Below are positions 1 to 11,421 of a stretch of 64,000 nt of DNA, piece by piece. The translations under genes and the position numbers were made by a program. The notes below the pieces were generated by a model. That model was not told the DNA's origin. It was given only the letters and a program-made list of their open reading frames with translations, and searched no databases. Position 1 is the first letter of the stretch. Each line of letters begins with the position of its first letter. Origin of the DNA: Collybia mongolica (lineage: Eukaryota > Basidiomycota > Agaricomycetes > Agaricales > Clitocybaceae); NCBI GenBank assembly GCA_013420905.1, contig JAAXNY010000001.1, forward strand, positions 744,001-808,000. Reading direction: 5' to 3'.

Positions 1-740
1 TAAGGCCATACCAGGGATATGTGCCATGCCATAACCCATAGCTGGCTGCTTGACTCATTTGGCCATGTATGGTCTACATGTCCAGTGGATTCACATGGTA
101 CAACTACATGTAGTTGTACATATTTAGCAGCAGTTGAAAGGAGGTCTAGTGGACCATATGGTATGCTACACTGTAGCTTACCTATATGCCATGTCAGATA
201 TGCAAGGAATGTGTAATGGAGTAGGTTTCAGAAGAGACCTAAAGAATCCATGGGATGTGCAACCTGAAACACCCAATATAAGGTATCGGAGTATGGGCAT
301 CGGGGCTGCACAATTAAGGCAGAAGCTGCTTTTGCTGCGCTGATGACCATCACAAATGCAACACTTGGTCTTCAATGTCATCAATTTTGAGACTTGAAAG
401 ACAAGTCAATTTGTTCCCAAACATATCATTTGTATGCCGTCAACATCATCGCCAAATATCACTTTAGCCTTGAAATTACTAATCCATAAATAAACAGTAC
501 AAGGCAACTCAGTGATTATTTTATTAGTAGGATCTTGTGGTAATTGATACTTTACAGCTTGGTGTGCCCAGGGGTGCAATGCATTATCAGAATGCAAGGG
601 GACAGTTCCATGGAATACATCATACATTGGGCAATTTATGGCCCTTCCTTATGTCATCCTGCAATTCATGCTGTGAGAGATCTTAAAATGAGCTTTAAAA
701 AACAGGCTTACATCTCTGTCGCTAGTCCTGTGAGTGGAAA
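1..740. other. CpG-depleted non-coding sequence
   Basis: No open frame here has recognisable protein character. CG dinucleotides are nearly absent while TG and CA are frequent, as in methylated repeat DNA that has lost cytosines by deamination. A perfect 22-bp palindrome lies at 98-119. The stretch continues into the decayed gene that follows. Confidence 0.6.
98..119. repeat. Perfect 22-bp palindrome
   Basis: The sequence equals its own reverse complement across 22 bases, centred on ACATGT, with no spacer. It lies in the CpG-depleted domain. It could be a binding site for a dimeric protein or a chance relic; nothing nearby decides. Confidence 0.5.
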
Positions 741-744
741 TGGT

Positions 745-2300
745 CATTTCTATTCAACCATTGCTTGGGAACAGACCAATTTTGGAACCAGGGCCACTGC
801 TAGAGGGAAGTTCAGAGTGTAAAGTATACACATTGCCTGTGATGCTGATTCCCTCCAAGACAACAATGCCCCTCACATTGAGGTGGTTCCTGTTATTGAG
901 ATTGGCTAGCAGAACATTTGGGTATCTGCATAAGATGTGAGTGGATTGACTGAATTGACCAGGGGGGGGGGCAACAGACAGCTTGCTAAGGACATATACA
1001 CTATGGGAAAGTGATGAGCAAACAAGACACATTTGAGCAACAGTCATGTTCAAGACTTACAATGGTACATCCAATAGCGTACCAGTGTAGGCAAGGAAAA
1101 AAACCAAGTGAAGGACAGAAAAGATAGCAGTAATCATGCCGCTTTGAACTGTCTGGATAATGAGGCAGTTTAGAAGGTTTCCTGTGTGAGCAAGACTGCA
1201 TGATTTTGCAGCAGTAAACTGGAAAAGAAATGGAGAATTGGTGGGTTCAACCGTGAATGGGAAACAATACCAACGATGTAGACAAGGCTTGCTGTGATCA
1301 TGACATCACAGACTGCAGTACAAACCAGCCATACCTTGGCAAAGAAAAACATTAGGCCTTATAGCCTGAAGTATCTATCTGTACTTACAATGGCAATCAC
1401 TTTGGATTCTGCCATCTGGAAGAATGCAACATTCAAATCTAGGGAAATGAACTGGTGATATGTATGTTTTGAACTCAATTCAACAATCAGCAGCAGAGTT
1501 GGTAAGCGCACCCTTGCACCATAAGTTATTGCAGCAATACATTGAATGACTGTGAGCTAATACAGCAAAGAATCAGCTCATATAATGAAGTCTATACCAT
1601 TTGGACAAAACCCACCAAGGCACACATGATGCTGACCACTTTGGCAGCTCTTTTGTTGGCACCAAGAAGCCATATTCTCCTGGTCAGGGGCATTCATATG
1701 AGTCAGAATTTGAAAACTTTGAACTCAGAAGGAATGATCACCAGCAGAAGTATAACTGGACAATCATTGCAACTAAATCATCTCATTAGCTTGTGGTAAT
1801 GTGTCAACAGTGAACCATAGTCACCAATTCTGCAAATGATGGGGGTTGTTGTGGAGGACCACGGAATATTCTGGAGAACAATAGGATTGCCCCAGTGGAA
1901 GGCAAGAATTTCCCATCTGGTGTGCATCATGAGGCCAGTTTGTAAACCCTCAATACAAAGGAGTGCATAGACTACACCAAAAGTAAGGTTAGTCCAAAAG
2001 TTTATCATGTTCAATACAATAGGTCTTACCAATACATTGAACAATGCTTTGATCTGTTCAGTGGTACCACATGGCATAGATATCTTTCAAATATATTTAT
2101 GGGGATTTTCCATGAGAAGCATCACTGTACACACAGATTTGAACAAGGAATGCTCCCAGTAGTCCCCAGTTAAAGATGACTCCGAGAAACTAGTGGCTAA
2201 ATGCTGAGAACATGCCGATGTATATGGACATTTGGTGCATGTACCACAGGCCCAACACTGGGGTCAACGCACACAGCGTCAGTATTTGATAGTAAGGTCT
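745..2300 (-). pseudogene. Decayed inverted copy of the DUF6534-type membrane protein gene
   Basis: Read on the minus strand, this stretch follows the intact plus-strand gene at 12667-14379 exon by exon. The start-side segment GVIFNWGLLGAFLVQI (about 2180-2130), the block around YALLCIEGLQTGLM (about 1960), WEILAFHWGNP, VWLVCTAVCDV (about 1330) and the C-terminal YPNVLLANLNNRN and GTKIGLFPSNG are all present, and intron positions are kept. Many differences are CG to CA or TG, for example TTTGCGGAATTG becomes TTTGCAGAATTG. Exons no longer join into a clean frame and a run of G interrupts one intron. It looks like an old inverted duplicate that was silenced and mutated. Confidence 0.75.
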
Positions 2301-4480
2301 GGCAGTGGTGATGAACTCATGCGAGGAGGAATGGATTTGCAGCCATTGGCGTGGACAAATTTTCATAGAATGATGCTTGGCTGTGTTATATATGTATTGC
2401 AGCCATCACTGGCCCATCAGCAAACTGAAGCCCCTCATGATGAGGATCTGTTTAGATTTGGTCTGACATGCAAAGGTATTGCTGTTTGTCCCATCTGACT
2501 CTTTTTGGCATTTCTCTATCCCATGATTAGGAGATTAACATAACTTCTATAAGCACCCATTCCATGATTAGTGGCTTCCACTGAATGCAACAAAAATGAT
2601 TACTTACAGGACCATATATATTTTTCCTTTTCTCACAAAAAATCACTATGAGAGACAGTTCCAATGCCTATCTACCTGAGATGAATTTCAGTGGCTACAA
2701 GCATGTGGGGGCCAAGAAATACCCACAATGAATCTTGATCTCACAACAAACTCAGATGACAACCGTAAACAGCACAGAATCAGTTTTTTTTTGATACCCT
2801 AGGCCTGATCTATGATGGGGCAAAACCACCAAATTTTGGACACATAATTGCACAGGAAGGCACTTGAAGGCATTTGTGATTGCAAGCTTCAGTGCAAGCA
2901 ACTGTTTTGTTAGAGAACCTGTCAAGTATGAAGCCACCTCCCAGTCTGGGATGATCTCTGGCATCCATAGTGTACATTTGCTTGGATTTGCTTATATGCC
3001 AACATGATTGATCTTTGAATGCAATAAAACTGAGATAAGGGATCGGCCACTGTTAATCACATCAGCAAACCCTGATTTTTCTCACAATCAGCCAACAGAC
3101 CTTGTAGTGCCCATAGTCATCCATAGATGTTGTACTGAACTCTGCAGTGCTTTGCAGTTGCGTGTAGAATCCACCCTGTCTGTCCTGATATCCATAGTGG
3201 CTCATACTTCTACACAGTTCTGTATATTTACTACCTTATCTGCCCAGGGATATGCTTGGTTTGGCAGGTTGTGCAAAATTGGACCAAACTTACTCAAAAT
3301 TCAAAATCCAACATTATTGTATGTATGCAAAATACGGGTTTTTGTGCCTTGTCTAAGTTTACATAGGATGCATACTGCATGATAGGGCAATGAACACGGG
3401 GTCAAACATCTCAAGATGAAGTTCCATTCTAAATTCTCCAAGACTAGTGTTGGGCATGGCTTGGTTCAAACCATGGTGTGGCAGGTACAGGTATGGTGTT
3501 GCCGGGCTGTACCATGTGATTACTGTACCTGTCATGTGAAGTGTCATGGGTCTACCAGCATTGGGTTTAACCATATTGCCATGTTGTCAGAGGTCTGAGG
3601 TGGCAATTCGAAGTTCTGTTTATGAGGTGGTTCCTCCCACCTTACAATTCCATGTCTCAACGTTCAACAACCAGCCATGCTAGACAAGACCAGACCAATG
3701 AGGAAGAATTCAGTGTCTTGGACCAAGACTAAGGGTGTCTGTGGATCATGATGCAATTCAGAAAGCTGGCTGAAGAAGTCTGCAGTGCTGGCAGGGCTGG
3801 GTTTACCACAGGAAAATGTCACCTTTGTTAACATCTACAAGTCAGGGTAAGCATGCTCTTGCACTACAGTTTTACACATAATAACCTGTGGCAGAACAGT
3901 CATATGGCACTATATGATCAACCTGAGGCATCATTGGTAGGTGAACACTCATTTGTACCCATTTACACTAACTGTCAGAAATGGATTGCCCTGCACCTGC
4001 ACCTACTGTAGGTTAGTATACTCAATGGCCTGGGACTTTGTAATGTTATTGATTGACTGTCAGACTTGGTTAGAGTAATCCTCGTTACCTATTAAATCCA
4101 TAGATAATAACCCCACCTCACTAAAAATGTGGCAATGTAATGGAATACTGTCTGCCCTATTCTCCCGGACTGTACATATCTCGAAAGCAAGGGGTGTGCC
4201 TACAGACTGGAACCATAATCTCTCATGCTCTGCCCAGTAATACGGAACTATCCAGGACCTCGTAGCACTTTACAGATGAGCATAAATTTAGCTATAACTG
4301 CTGAGAGCTATGGAGGTCTGCACAGAGGTGTACAGCAACAGAACCTACTCTATGGCATCTATGGCACTATGGGTGTCTATGGGTATCTATGCAGGGCTGC
4401 TAGCAGATCTCTGCAGGGGACCCAGGATTTGCTGATGCATCACCCCGGATGCCAACTACAGTAACCTCATAAGAGGCACA
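2301..4480. other. CpG-depleted relic sequence without a gene
   Basis: Only short, unconvincing frames are present. The composition matches 1-740: CG is rare and CATG, TGCA and CCATGG are common. Around 4350-4395 there is a loose tandem of CTATGG-type units. I recognise no transposon protein. The composition changes sharply near 4480-4560, where CG becomes frequent. Confidence 0.5.
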
Positions 4481-4531
4481 AACTGTCACTGCACGTAATT
4501 AGGTATAGATTTGCCCTCTCCTATGGATTAC

Positions 4532-4647
4532 GATTAACGATATATTTGGACTTGGTGCTTGTCAGTGCGATCGCGGCTCGCCTTAGCCTCGCCACCGTGG
4601 ACGGCGCAAGAATCCTGCGTTTTCGCTCACCCCATATATCGTTAATC
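4532..4647. repeat. 116-bp foldback sequence with 14-bp terminal inverted repeats
   Basis: GATTAACGATATAT at 4532-4545 is matched by its exact reverse complement at 4634-4647. The interior of about 88 bp is GC- and CpG-rich, unlike the DNA to its left. It could be a small MITE-like element or a stem-forming boundary sequence. I see no clear target-site duplication. Confidence 0.5.
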
Positions 4648-5186
4648 AGTATCAGCTTGAAAAAGAACCGACTCGGATGGCCTTGACGCTGAGGTACATC
4701 TGCATTTCCGGAAACGGATCACTTATGTCGAAATTAGCTTCCTAGCAATGTGACTGCGGCTCTGGAGAAGCTCTAGCACGAGGATGCGTCAATCATTTCG
4801 AATTTTGAGCTGTTAGTCCCTCTCAAGCCTTCTCTTTTCTTCAATTGTAAAAGGAATGCTTGTTAGTATGATGTCTTCCTGCAGATCTAGAGCCAAGAAT
4901 AGCATCGGACTTGAAAAACAATCGGAGAGGTAAAACCATCAATTTATCGCCATTCGGCTTGGACAACGGCCAAGTTCGTGTTTGAGTTAGGTTTAAGTCG
5001 AGAACGCGATTTGGCCAGCCCTGAAGTGATCACAAGCAACACACGAGAATATTATTTTGATTGATTTTGAGCTCCGCTGTGTGCCATGATGATTTCCATG
5101 TACAATGGGCTGGCCTTGATGAATTTATCATTGCCAATGTCGTATATGTAACAGGATAACCCACGTAAGTTCCACAGTTTTGCACC

Positions 5187-7430
5187 ATGTCTTTCAATGC
5201 AGCTCATTCTATCATGTCCAGTAACTCGTCAACAATCAAATAAAAATTGGACAGTTCGCGCCCGCACGAGTCATCTCGAACCTTGGGCTTTGCGTCAAAC
5301 CGTAAGCGCATGTCTAAGAACATGGAAGGACATTGGATTGGGCCTATACCCGTACGAGACTTCTTCGAAGAATTTCTGAAATCTCCATCGGAAAGCCACC
5401 TCCACCGAAAAAACCGATACTGTTCAGTATACTGAAGATGCAGACCGAAGAGAAGAAGATGTATGGTCCATTTGTCGCTCTAATTGCGCCCCGCTTTTCG
5501 TTCAGCAAACCTCCCATAGATAAAGGCCGTCTCAGGTTCTAAGCTGAATCTTATACCTGGAATCAAGATCGTCAACACATCCTCAAACCCCGATATCAAC
5601 TCCCACGCTGGATGGAAGATCAAGCCGGATCCGTCGATGTACCACTCAGGCCTTGATACGTCGATCAAAGTCACGCAGTTTGACAAGCTGGAGCTCCATT
5701 TTGAGTTCAAGCTCGACGACAACAGCGACGACCCTTCTGAGGACCCACCACCTGACAAAGACCACAACACCTGGAAGTTTGAGCCGCAAAGTTTGAAAGG
5801 CAGGGATTTCCGGAGACAGCTTGCAGGCTACTTTAGGGGAATGGTGCTCGTGGCGGCACTGTATGTTTGCATTCACGGTCCTGATCATCGGCTCGAGCGC
5901 GCGGTTAATTCGCTGGGATCGCTCAGCAGCGGTCGTGTCGGAGAAGTTCAACTAGAAGTCGGACGCGCAGCCCTCTGGTATTTTACACGGCTGGACGACG
6001 CTGGTCGCGGAAAGGACGACATGGTGCACGAAGCCAATGTGGAGGAGGCTTAAATTGCGCATGATAAGCTCAAGAAGTGGAAGCCCAAGATGGAGAAGAG
6101 TGTCATCATGTTCACGACAAAAGTGGATGGCAAAGGCCATGACTTTCTCGGGTGGGGCTCTACGGCGGACGCCGGGTCGCTGATAGGCCGGGCAACGCGC
6201 GCTTACCTTGTGTGGGGCATGCAAGAACAGGCCCTTCGGTTCCTCAAGGATTAGTGACGCGGGGAGTACTTCGAGCATGAACTGGACATCCTACGGACGC
6301 TCAACGAGGCTGGTGTGCGAAATGTCCCACAACTCATTTGTAATGGGGACGTCGATGGACACTGGCACGCTACCCGTTCGCACTTGTTCGCGGCCAATTC
6401 CACAAATGAAGCGAGCGGGCTGAAGAGGATGCCGTGGAAGTGCGGAATGCATAGCATCGTGCAACACATCCACCACCATTTCGTTAGCAAGGATATTGGG
6501 CTGCATCTGACAGGGTGTAGGACATCGAAAGACCTAATGCAGGAGGTATATCATGCGTTCATTGGTATAGTTATCTTTCCTTCACATCCCAACCACACTA
6601 ATTTTGCCTTAGCTCACCAAGACGCATACGAAAAATGTAGCATCTTTCAGCGCGACGTTAATGCTAAGAATGTCATGATGAAAGAAGACGGCACAGGATT
6701 TCTCAATGACTGGGATCTCGCGAGGCGTGTCACCAAGGGCGTTCAGGAAATCCCCAGGGACCATGAACGCACGGTTGGTAATACTGTCTATTCACACCCG
6801 CTGGTATTAATGATACTTTTTGACACAGGGTACCTGGCAGTTTATATCGACCTTGAACCTCTCTAAACCAGGAAAGTTTCACAATGCCCAGGATGACATG
6901 GAGTCCTTCTTCCACCTTGTGCTCTATTATGGCATAAAATATCTGTGCATACTCCTCTCGCCAACGCCCGGGCAACGACGGTAGCAGTTTTTGATGAATA
7001 TTCTGTCGACCCCAGTGGCACATGTAGGGGAGGTGAAGCCAAACTTGCAATGTTCATGTACCGAAGACACAATGGTCCTGATTTTGAGTTCACCAATAAC
7101 ACGCTTCTCACATTCTGGTTCAATTCCACCATGGCCGCCATCAAACAATAGATCAAATACGAAATGCCTCCAGAGATGATTAACCACCCTTCTCTCCGTG
7201 ATTCCCATTTTTCCGATTATCGCGACGAAGTAATCCTTCCAGGATCTCACCTCCCTTCCCTTCTCGTGCTCAAAGACCACAAAAGGCTTGCCACACTGGG
7301 AGAAGGCACTTTTACACCCCGAATGGCCCGACAACGACAAAGCGAGCGACAGCGGCGTTGTCAAAACGCGCTCGCGGCGGGGCCAAGCAGGATTCGTCGA
7401 ATAAGAGAATGAAGTCGATGGGAGCTATCA
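5187..7430 (+). pseudogene. FunK1-type fungal protein kinase, inactivated
   Basis: Pieces of a FunK1 kinase (the fungal-specific kinase-like family) appear in order but in different frames. The N-terminal GHWIGPIPVRDFFEEFL is near 5330. The block VFTVLIIGSSARLIRWDRS is near 5870. RFLKD, near 6245, is followed at once by a TAG at 6252-6254. Then come AGVRNVPQLICNGD (about 6310), the catalytic-loop region QRDVNAKNV (6648 on) with GFLNDWDLAR, and DDMESFFHLVLYYG near 6895. The first ATG at 5187 runs into a stop after 18 codons. Several frame changes cannot be explained by introns. The usual HRD histidine is Q here, so the copy would be doubtful as a kinase even if the frame were open. Confidence 0.8.
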
Positions 7431-8442
7431 CATTCCGGAACAGGGAAGCACACTGTGACAGAGCCATACTATCGGTCAGTGGCTAGAACAGTGTTGCTTG
7501 TGCTCCCGGAATTGATTAAACGTGAAATCGTGATCATGTAAGTAGGCTAGTCATCTGTGTATAGTTTTGTAAATGTACCATTTCCTCAACCAGTTTTGAC
7601 AAAAGGTTGAAAAACCAACGACTCCAATTGCAACACGGCGGTGGTCCGATCGTGTTTGAGGCCCACAACGATGGGTATCAAGGTTCGTCTTAGCTAGCCT
7701 GAGCTGCGGGAGCCATAAGCGCATGAGCCTCGACAGCTTCAAAAACAAGTTGAAACTTAGCTTGAGGCCTACCTCCGTGGATGAGTTTCCGGGGTCCTAT
7801 TATCCTGACGGTGGCGTTGACAACGTTCAAGTTGCTATTTGACCACACCCGCTGCCCACCTTGCAACCTCGTCAGGCTCAGCATGGCCCAGCTCAGTCAT
7901 ATCACCTACAGCCAAGGTACAAATTATAAGGGAGTATACCGTTGCATCCCACGTAAAAAAGACGATGACTAAGCACCCGAAACGACTTAGCATACCCCTA
8001 ACTATAATCACAGAGTTGCATATTCCACTTTTCTGCACAGGCCATCTTGCTAGGCGCTATTTCGACACAAGAAAGTGACCTACTGTAGTAAAAACAGACA
8101 CACCTCAACCCGAAACCATCGACCTAACCTTCTCAAACTCGGGCTGATCAACGATCTGGGCGATATGAGAGAGAACGGCAGGACAAATCACCTTCGTACT
8201 TTTCACGGACGGGATCTCGGTAAGATGAAGCCAAGGCATATTAGTATGGGAATAAAACAACAATACCGGAGGACCGAATCTCGCGCCCGCCAATTGGGCA
8301 GATCCTACCTAAAAAAAGACCGTGAATCTGCGTGGCAATCTGGCAATAATCACCAAGGTGACGATCTCATTCTCAGTTACAATGAAACTACAGAAGCACA
8401 TCTAGAGTATTCGCCAATGGCTTGGATGGCGACGGATCGAAT
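7431..8442. other. Intergenic, with an unrecognised minus-strand exon-like segment
   Basis: On the minus strand, 8300-8105 reads as an open segment containing FGPPVLLFYSHTNMPWLHL and VICPAVLSHIAQIVDQPEFE, and 7906-7835 reads GDMTELGHAEPDEVARWAAG before a stop. Both look protein-like and could be exons of one small gene or remnant, but I find no start codon and do not recognise the family. The segment begins about 140 bp past the stop of the neighbouring dehydrogenase. The rest of the stretch shows nothing. Confidence 0.3.
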
Positions 8443-9484
8443 CTACCACGATATCCTGCCTCCATCAATGTTGACAAACTCCCCTCCCTCTTTCTCCCGG
8501 GTCGAGTTATCGATGATCCCGACCAGCTGAGTCGCAGCTTCTGCAGGACTTATCGAACCCGCATCAAGGATCGGCTTTAGGAGGCCTGTCTTGTCCAGAA
8601 CGCGATGTTCTCTCGCTGTATATGGCATAATGTTAGGCATGCGACTATGACGCACTACAACTTCGTACCCATGTCTGTTTCAACGATCCCCGGAGCCAAT
8701 GGGAAGCAAACTAATAAAAAATGGTTAGTAACGAATCTGATGGAGATAGAAAATTATCGATACCAAGCCAATCGTTCTCGAAGTGGATTTTTCGTGTGAT
8801 ATAGCTGGCGGCGACTTTGGAAGCACCATAACAAACGTAGCCGACCGGTACATGTATGTAGTGGGTAAGACTGGCACCGGCAGACGATATGGGAATATAT
8901 TTGGGAGTTGCTTTGCTGGCTTTCAAGAGATCATGTGTTGCTTGGAAAAGCACAAGGTTCCCCACTGCATTGGCCTGAGATAATCAGTGGTGTCCTTAGC
9001 GTGTGTATCATCCCAAAATCAAGCGTACTAATTCACCTGGAAATGCTCCAACATCACTTCTGGAGGTGTCTCCAAAACCATACCCATGTAAGTGGCAGTA
9101 GCTAGTCACATATTCGTCCATTTATCATATCGTTAGCAACCAGATAACTTAGATCGATCTCTTACCGGCGTTTGGAACGACAATGTCCACGTATCCGTAT
9201 TTCTCTTTGATCACTTTCGCAAGGGCCTGATTGACTTCGGCATCCCCAGCAATGAATTTGACGATGTGGATTTTTCCAGGATATTTTGCCTGCAAGTCTA
9301 CAAGGGAGGTTGCGCCGTCAGGATTGCGGACTCCAGCAAAAATGGCGACGTCCGTGTGGCGAGACGCGATCTCATTAACGAGTGCAAATCCTGGATAAAT
9401 CGTTAGCCGTAGTCTGTGGGAGAAGGGTAGATATATACCTAAACCGCGGTTCGCACCTGTTACGAGGTAAACTGCAGTTGGCAT
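8443..9484 (-). CDS. Short-chain dehydrogenase/reductase
   Basis: This is an NAD(P)-dependent oxidoreductase of the classical SDR type, probably cytosolic. The N-terminus has the cofactor motif TGANRGLG, split from FALVNEIASR by an intron at about 9436-9387. The NAG motif is in VDIVVPNAG, the active-site serine in PISSAG, and the catalytic pair in YGASK. The C-terminal part reads PGIVETDM and then, across an intron ending in TATACAG, AREHRVLDKTG. It closes with GGEFVNIDGGRISW, like many fungal SDRs. Six exons join in frame. The substrate is unknown. It is followed about 550 bp upstream by a second, unrelated SDR on the same strand. Confidence 0.85.
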
Positions 9485-10038
9485 CTTGGTGTGATGTCGA
9501 TGATTACTGGCAGCAGCGGCCGATCTTGCTCTACTTCTATCAAACCTGACATAGCTTTATCATGTGTGCGTCGTTGCACTGATATCGATATGGATCGAGC
9601 ACTCAGATAAGCACATCTGTGCCAGTGTGGCATGGTCCGGAAAGCTCCCGGCCCCTTAAGGCAACCCGGAGTTAGTGAGATCCAAGCAGAACGATTTCTC
9701 CGGAAGTATCAAAGTTAACGATACCCTCGGAGTCGGTCATGGACAGTTTGGCGAGATCTGTCAATTAAACTGACGCTCGAGGCAGTGGGACATCAATCAG
9801 CATGTTCGAGGTAGGAGCGTGACACTTGTATATTGGAACGGACATAGAGCGGGATCTGTCAACGATTTCCAAATAATCACAATTGGAGGTAAGTATTTGC
9901 TTCTAGGACATTTCAAAGTACATGGTGGTGCATGGGTATCATAAAGTGAAGGATTTTCGATAGTACGTAGATAATTAGTTTGGCACTCAACCATCACTCA
10001 TCGGCATGAAGCACATCCCGTCAAGAGGGGAACGAGAG
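9485..10038. other. Intergenic region between the two SDR genes
   Basis: This is the upstream region of the first SDR and the 3' flank of the second. No further gene or clear repeat is visible. Confidence 0.5.
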
Positions 10039-11421
10039 TTATATGTCTTTCACCTGCTCCTCAAGCCACGTCCAGAGTTCCTTCCCTACTTGCGGATCAG
10101 TTGTATCACTCCTGGCGGGTGCCAACCACCCCCAGGGGGCAATGTACTGGTATGATGTATTTGAGTGGGGAGCATGGCGTTGGATCATAAGTGAGATGTA
10201 CCGACCTTGCCATTGAAATCAACCCCTCCAGGGCTAGTCCCGGCATAAAGCTGAGGAAGAATCCCCCATGCTAAAGGGTAAATTTGCGTTGTTTTCTGTA
10301 AAGCACCATGTTATTTGCGTCCCATGGGGAGGACGGTTGACTCACCAATAAGTAGTATTCTATTCCGGATTGAACATGTCTAGATAGGTTTGTCTCCGCC
10401 CGGTGTAAATTGCCTTTAAATGAACTCAAAACCCTATACTCTTGCTGTGAGAGTGATTGCCTACCTGGATTAACGGAGCACGAGACTATTCCTTTATCGC
10501 CGTACCTTCTGGCCACTTCATTGGCGAATACAATATTGCCCTGCAATAACTAGATGTGAGGAAGGATAAGCCTACCATAGGACAAGACATACCCATTTAC
10601 TCTGACCATAAAGGTCAATAAGGCCCATTTTCTTTCTCGCCGGACCATCTTTGAATGCGTTGAAGTTATACTTGGCGAGATAATGGGCCCCAGATGATGT
10701 TGTAACTATGCGAGAAGGCACGCCAGTGGTCTCTGCAGTCTGCATCATGATGGGTAGCAATAGCTTTGTGAAGAAGAAATGGCCTGTAGATTTTCAGTAA
10801 ATGCTCGCACGAAACCGAATTTTAAAGACCGACCCAAAACATTAACACCAAATGAGAGATCATAGCCGGCGGGAGTAGTTTTTTCAATGGGAGGCATCAT
10901 GACGCCACTTAACATTGACTCGTTACTAGTGCAAGATTATAAATATGTAAAAGCGTCTCACGCATTGTTAAAGAGAACATCGAGGCGGCTTTCGCGTCTG
11001 AAAGATAGTGCGTAAGTTCCAAGAAACAAGGACACCATGGAGAGATCGTACTTTAAGAATTCCTCGGCAGCTTTTCGTACAGAAGGAAGGTCTTCAAGGT
11101 CCAGATGAATAAAGTACGCTTCTTTGCCAATTGAGGTTTTAAGTTCCTTGATAGCAGCCTCTGCACTGGCTTGATTACGAGTTGCGATATACACAGTGGC
11201 GTTGTGTTCGAGGAGAGCCTGTGATTATACCGTTGTGGGAAGATTCGCACCATTATCGTGTTCGCAAGACAAACCTGAACGGTTCCCTTGCCTATCCCGG
11301 CACCACCACCAGTAACAATTATGACTTTTCCGGAGAGGTCTGGAATATCGCTGGTTTGCCATACTGGCTTTCCAGAGAACCAGGCTTGCTTAACAAACTG
11401 GTAGTGGTCGTATAGAGACAT
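10039..11421 (-). CDS. Short-chain dehydrogenase, retinol-dehydrogenase/WWOX-like
   Basis: The start MSLYDHYQFVKQAWFSGKP leads into the Rossmann motif TGGGAGIGKG. Later motifs are VLFNNAGVM, TTSSGAH (catalytic serine) and YGQSKW (catalytic Tyr and Lys). The end reads NGKYIAPWGWLAPAR and then WTWLEEQVKDI before a TAA at 10039-10041, the usual end of this fungal subfamily. I count about nine exons with short introns, and all joins keep the frame. Such enzymes reduce or oxidise alcohols and ketones with NADP(H); the substrate cannot be told from sequence. Its 5' end faces the DUF6534 gene across about 1.2 kb. Confidence 0.87.

Noticed and set aside
3455..3480. GGTTCAAACC as a tRNA or SINE B box
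   Set aside because: No matching stems or A box at the right distance; the area is CpG-depleted relic DNA.
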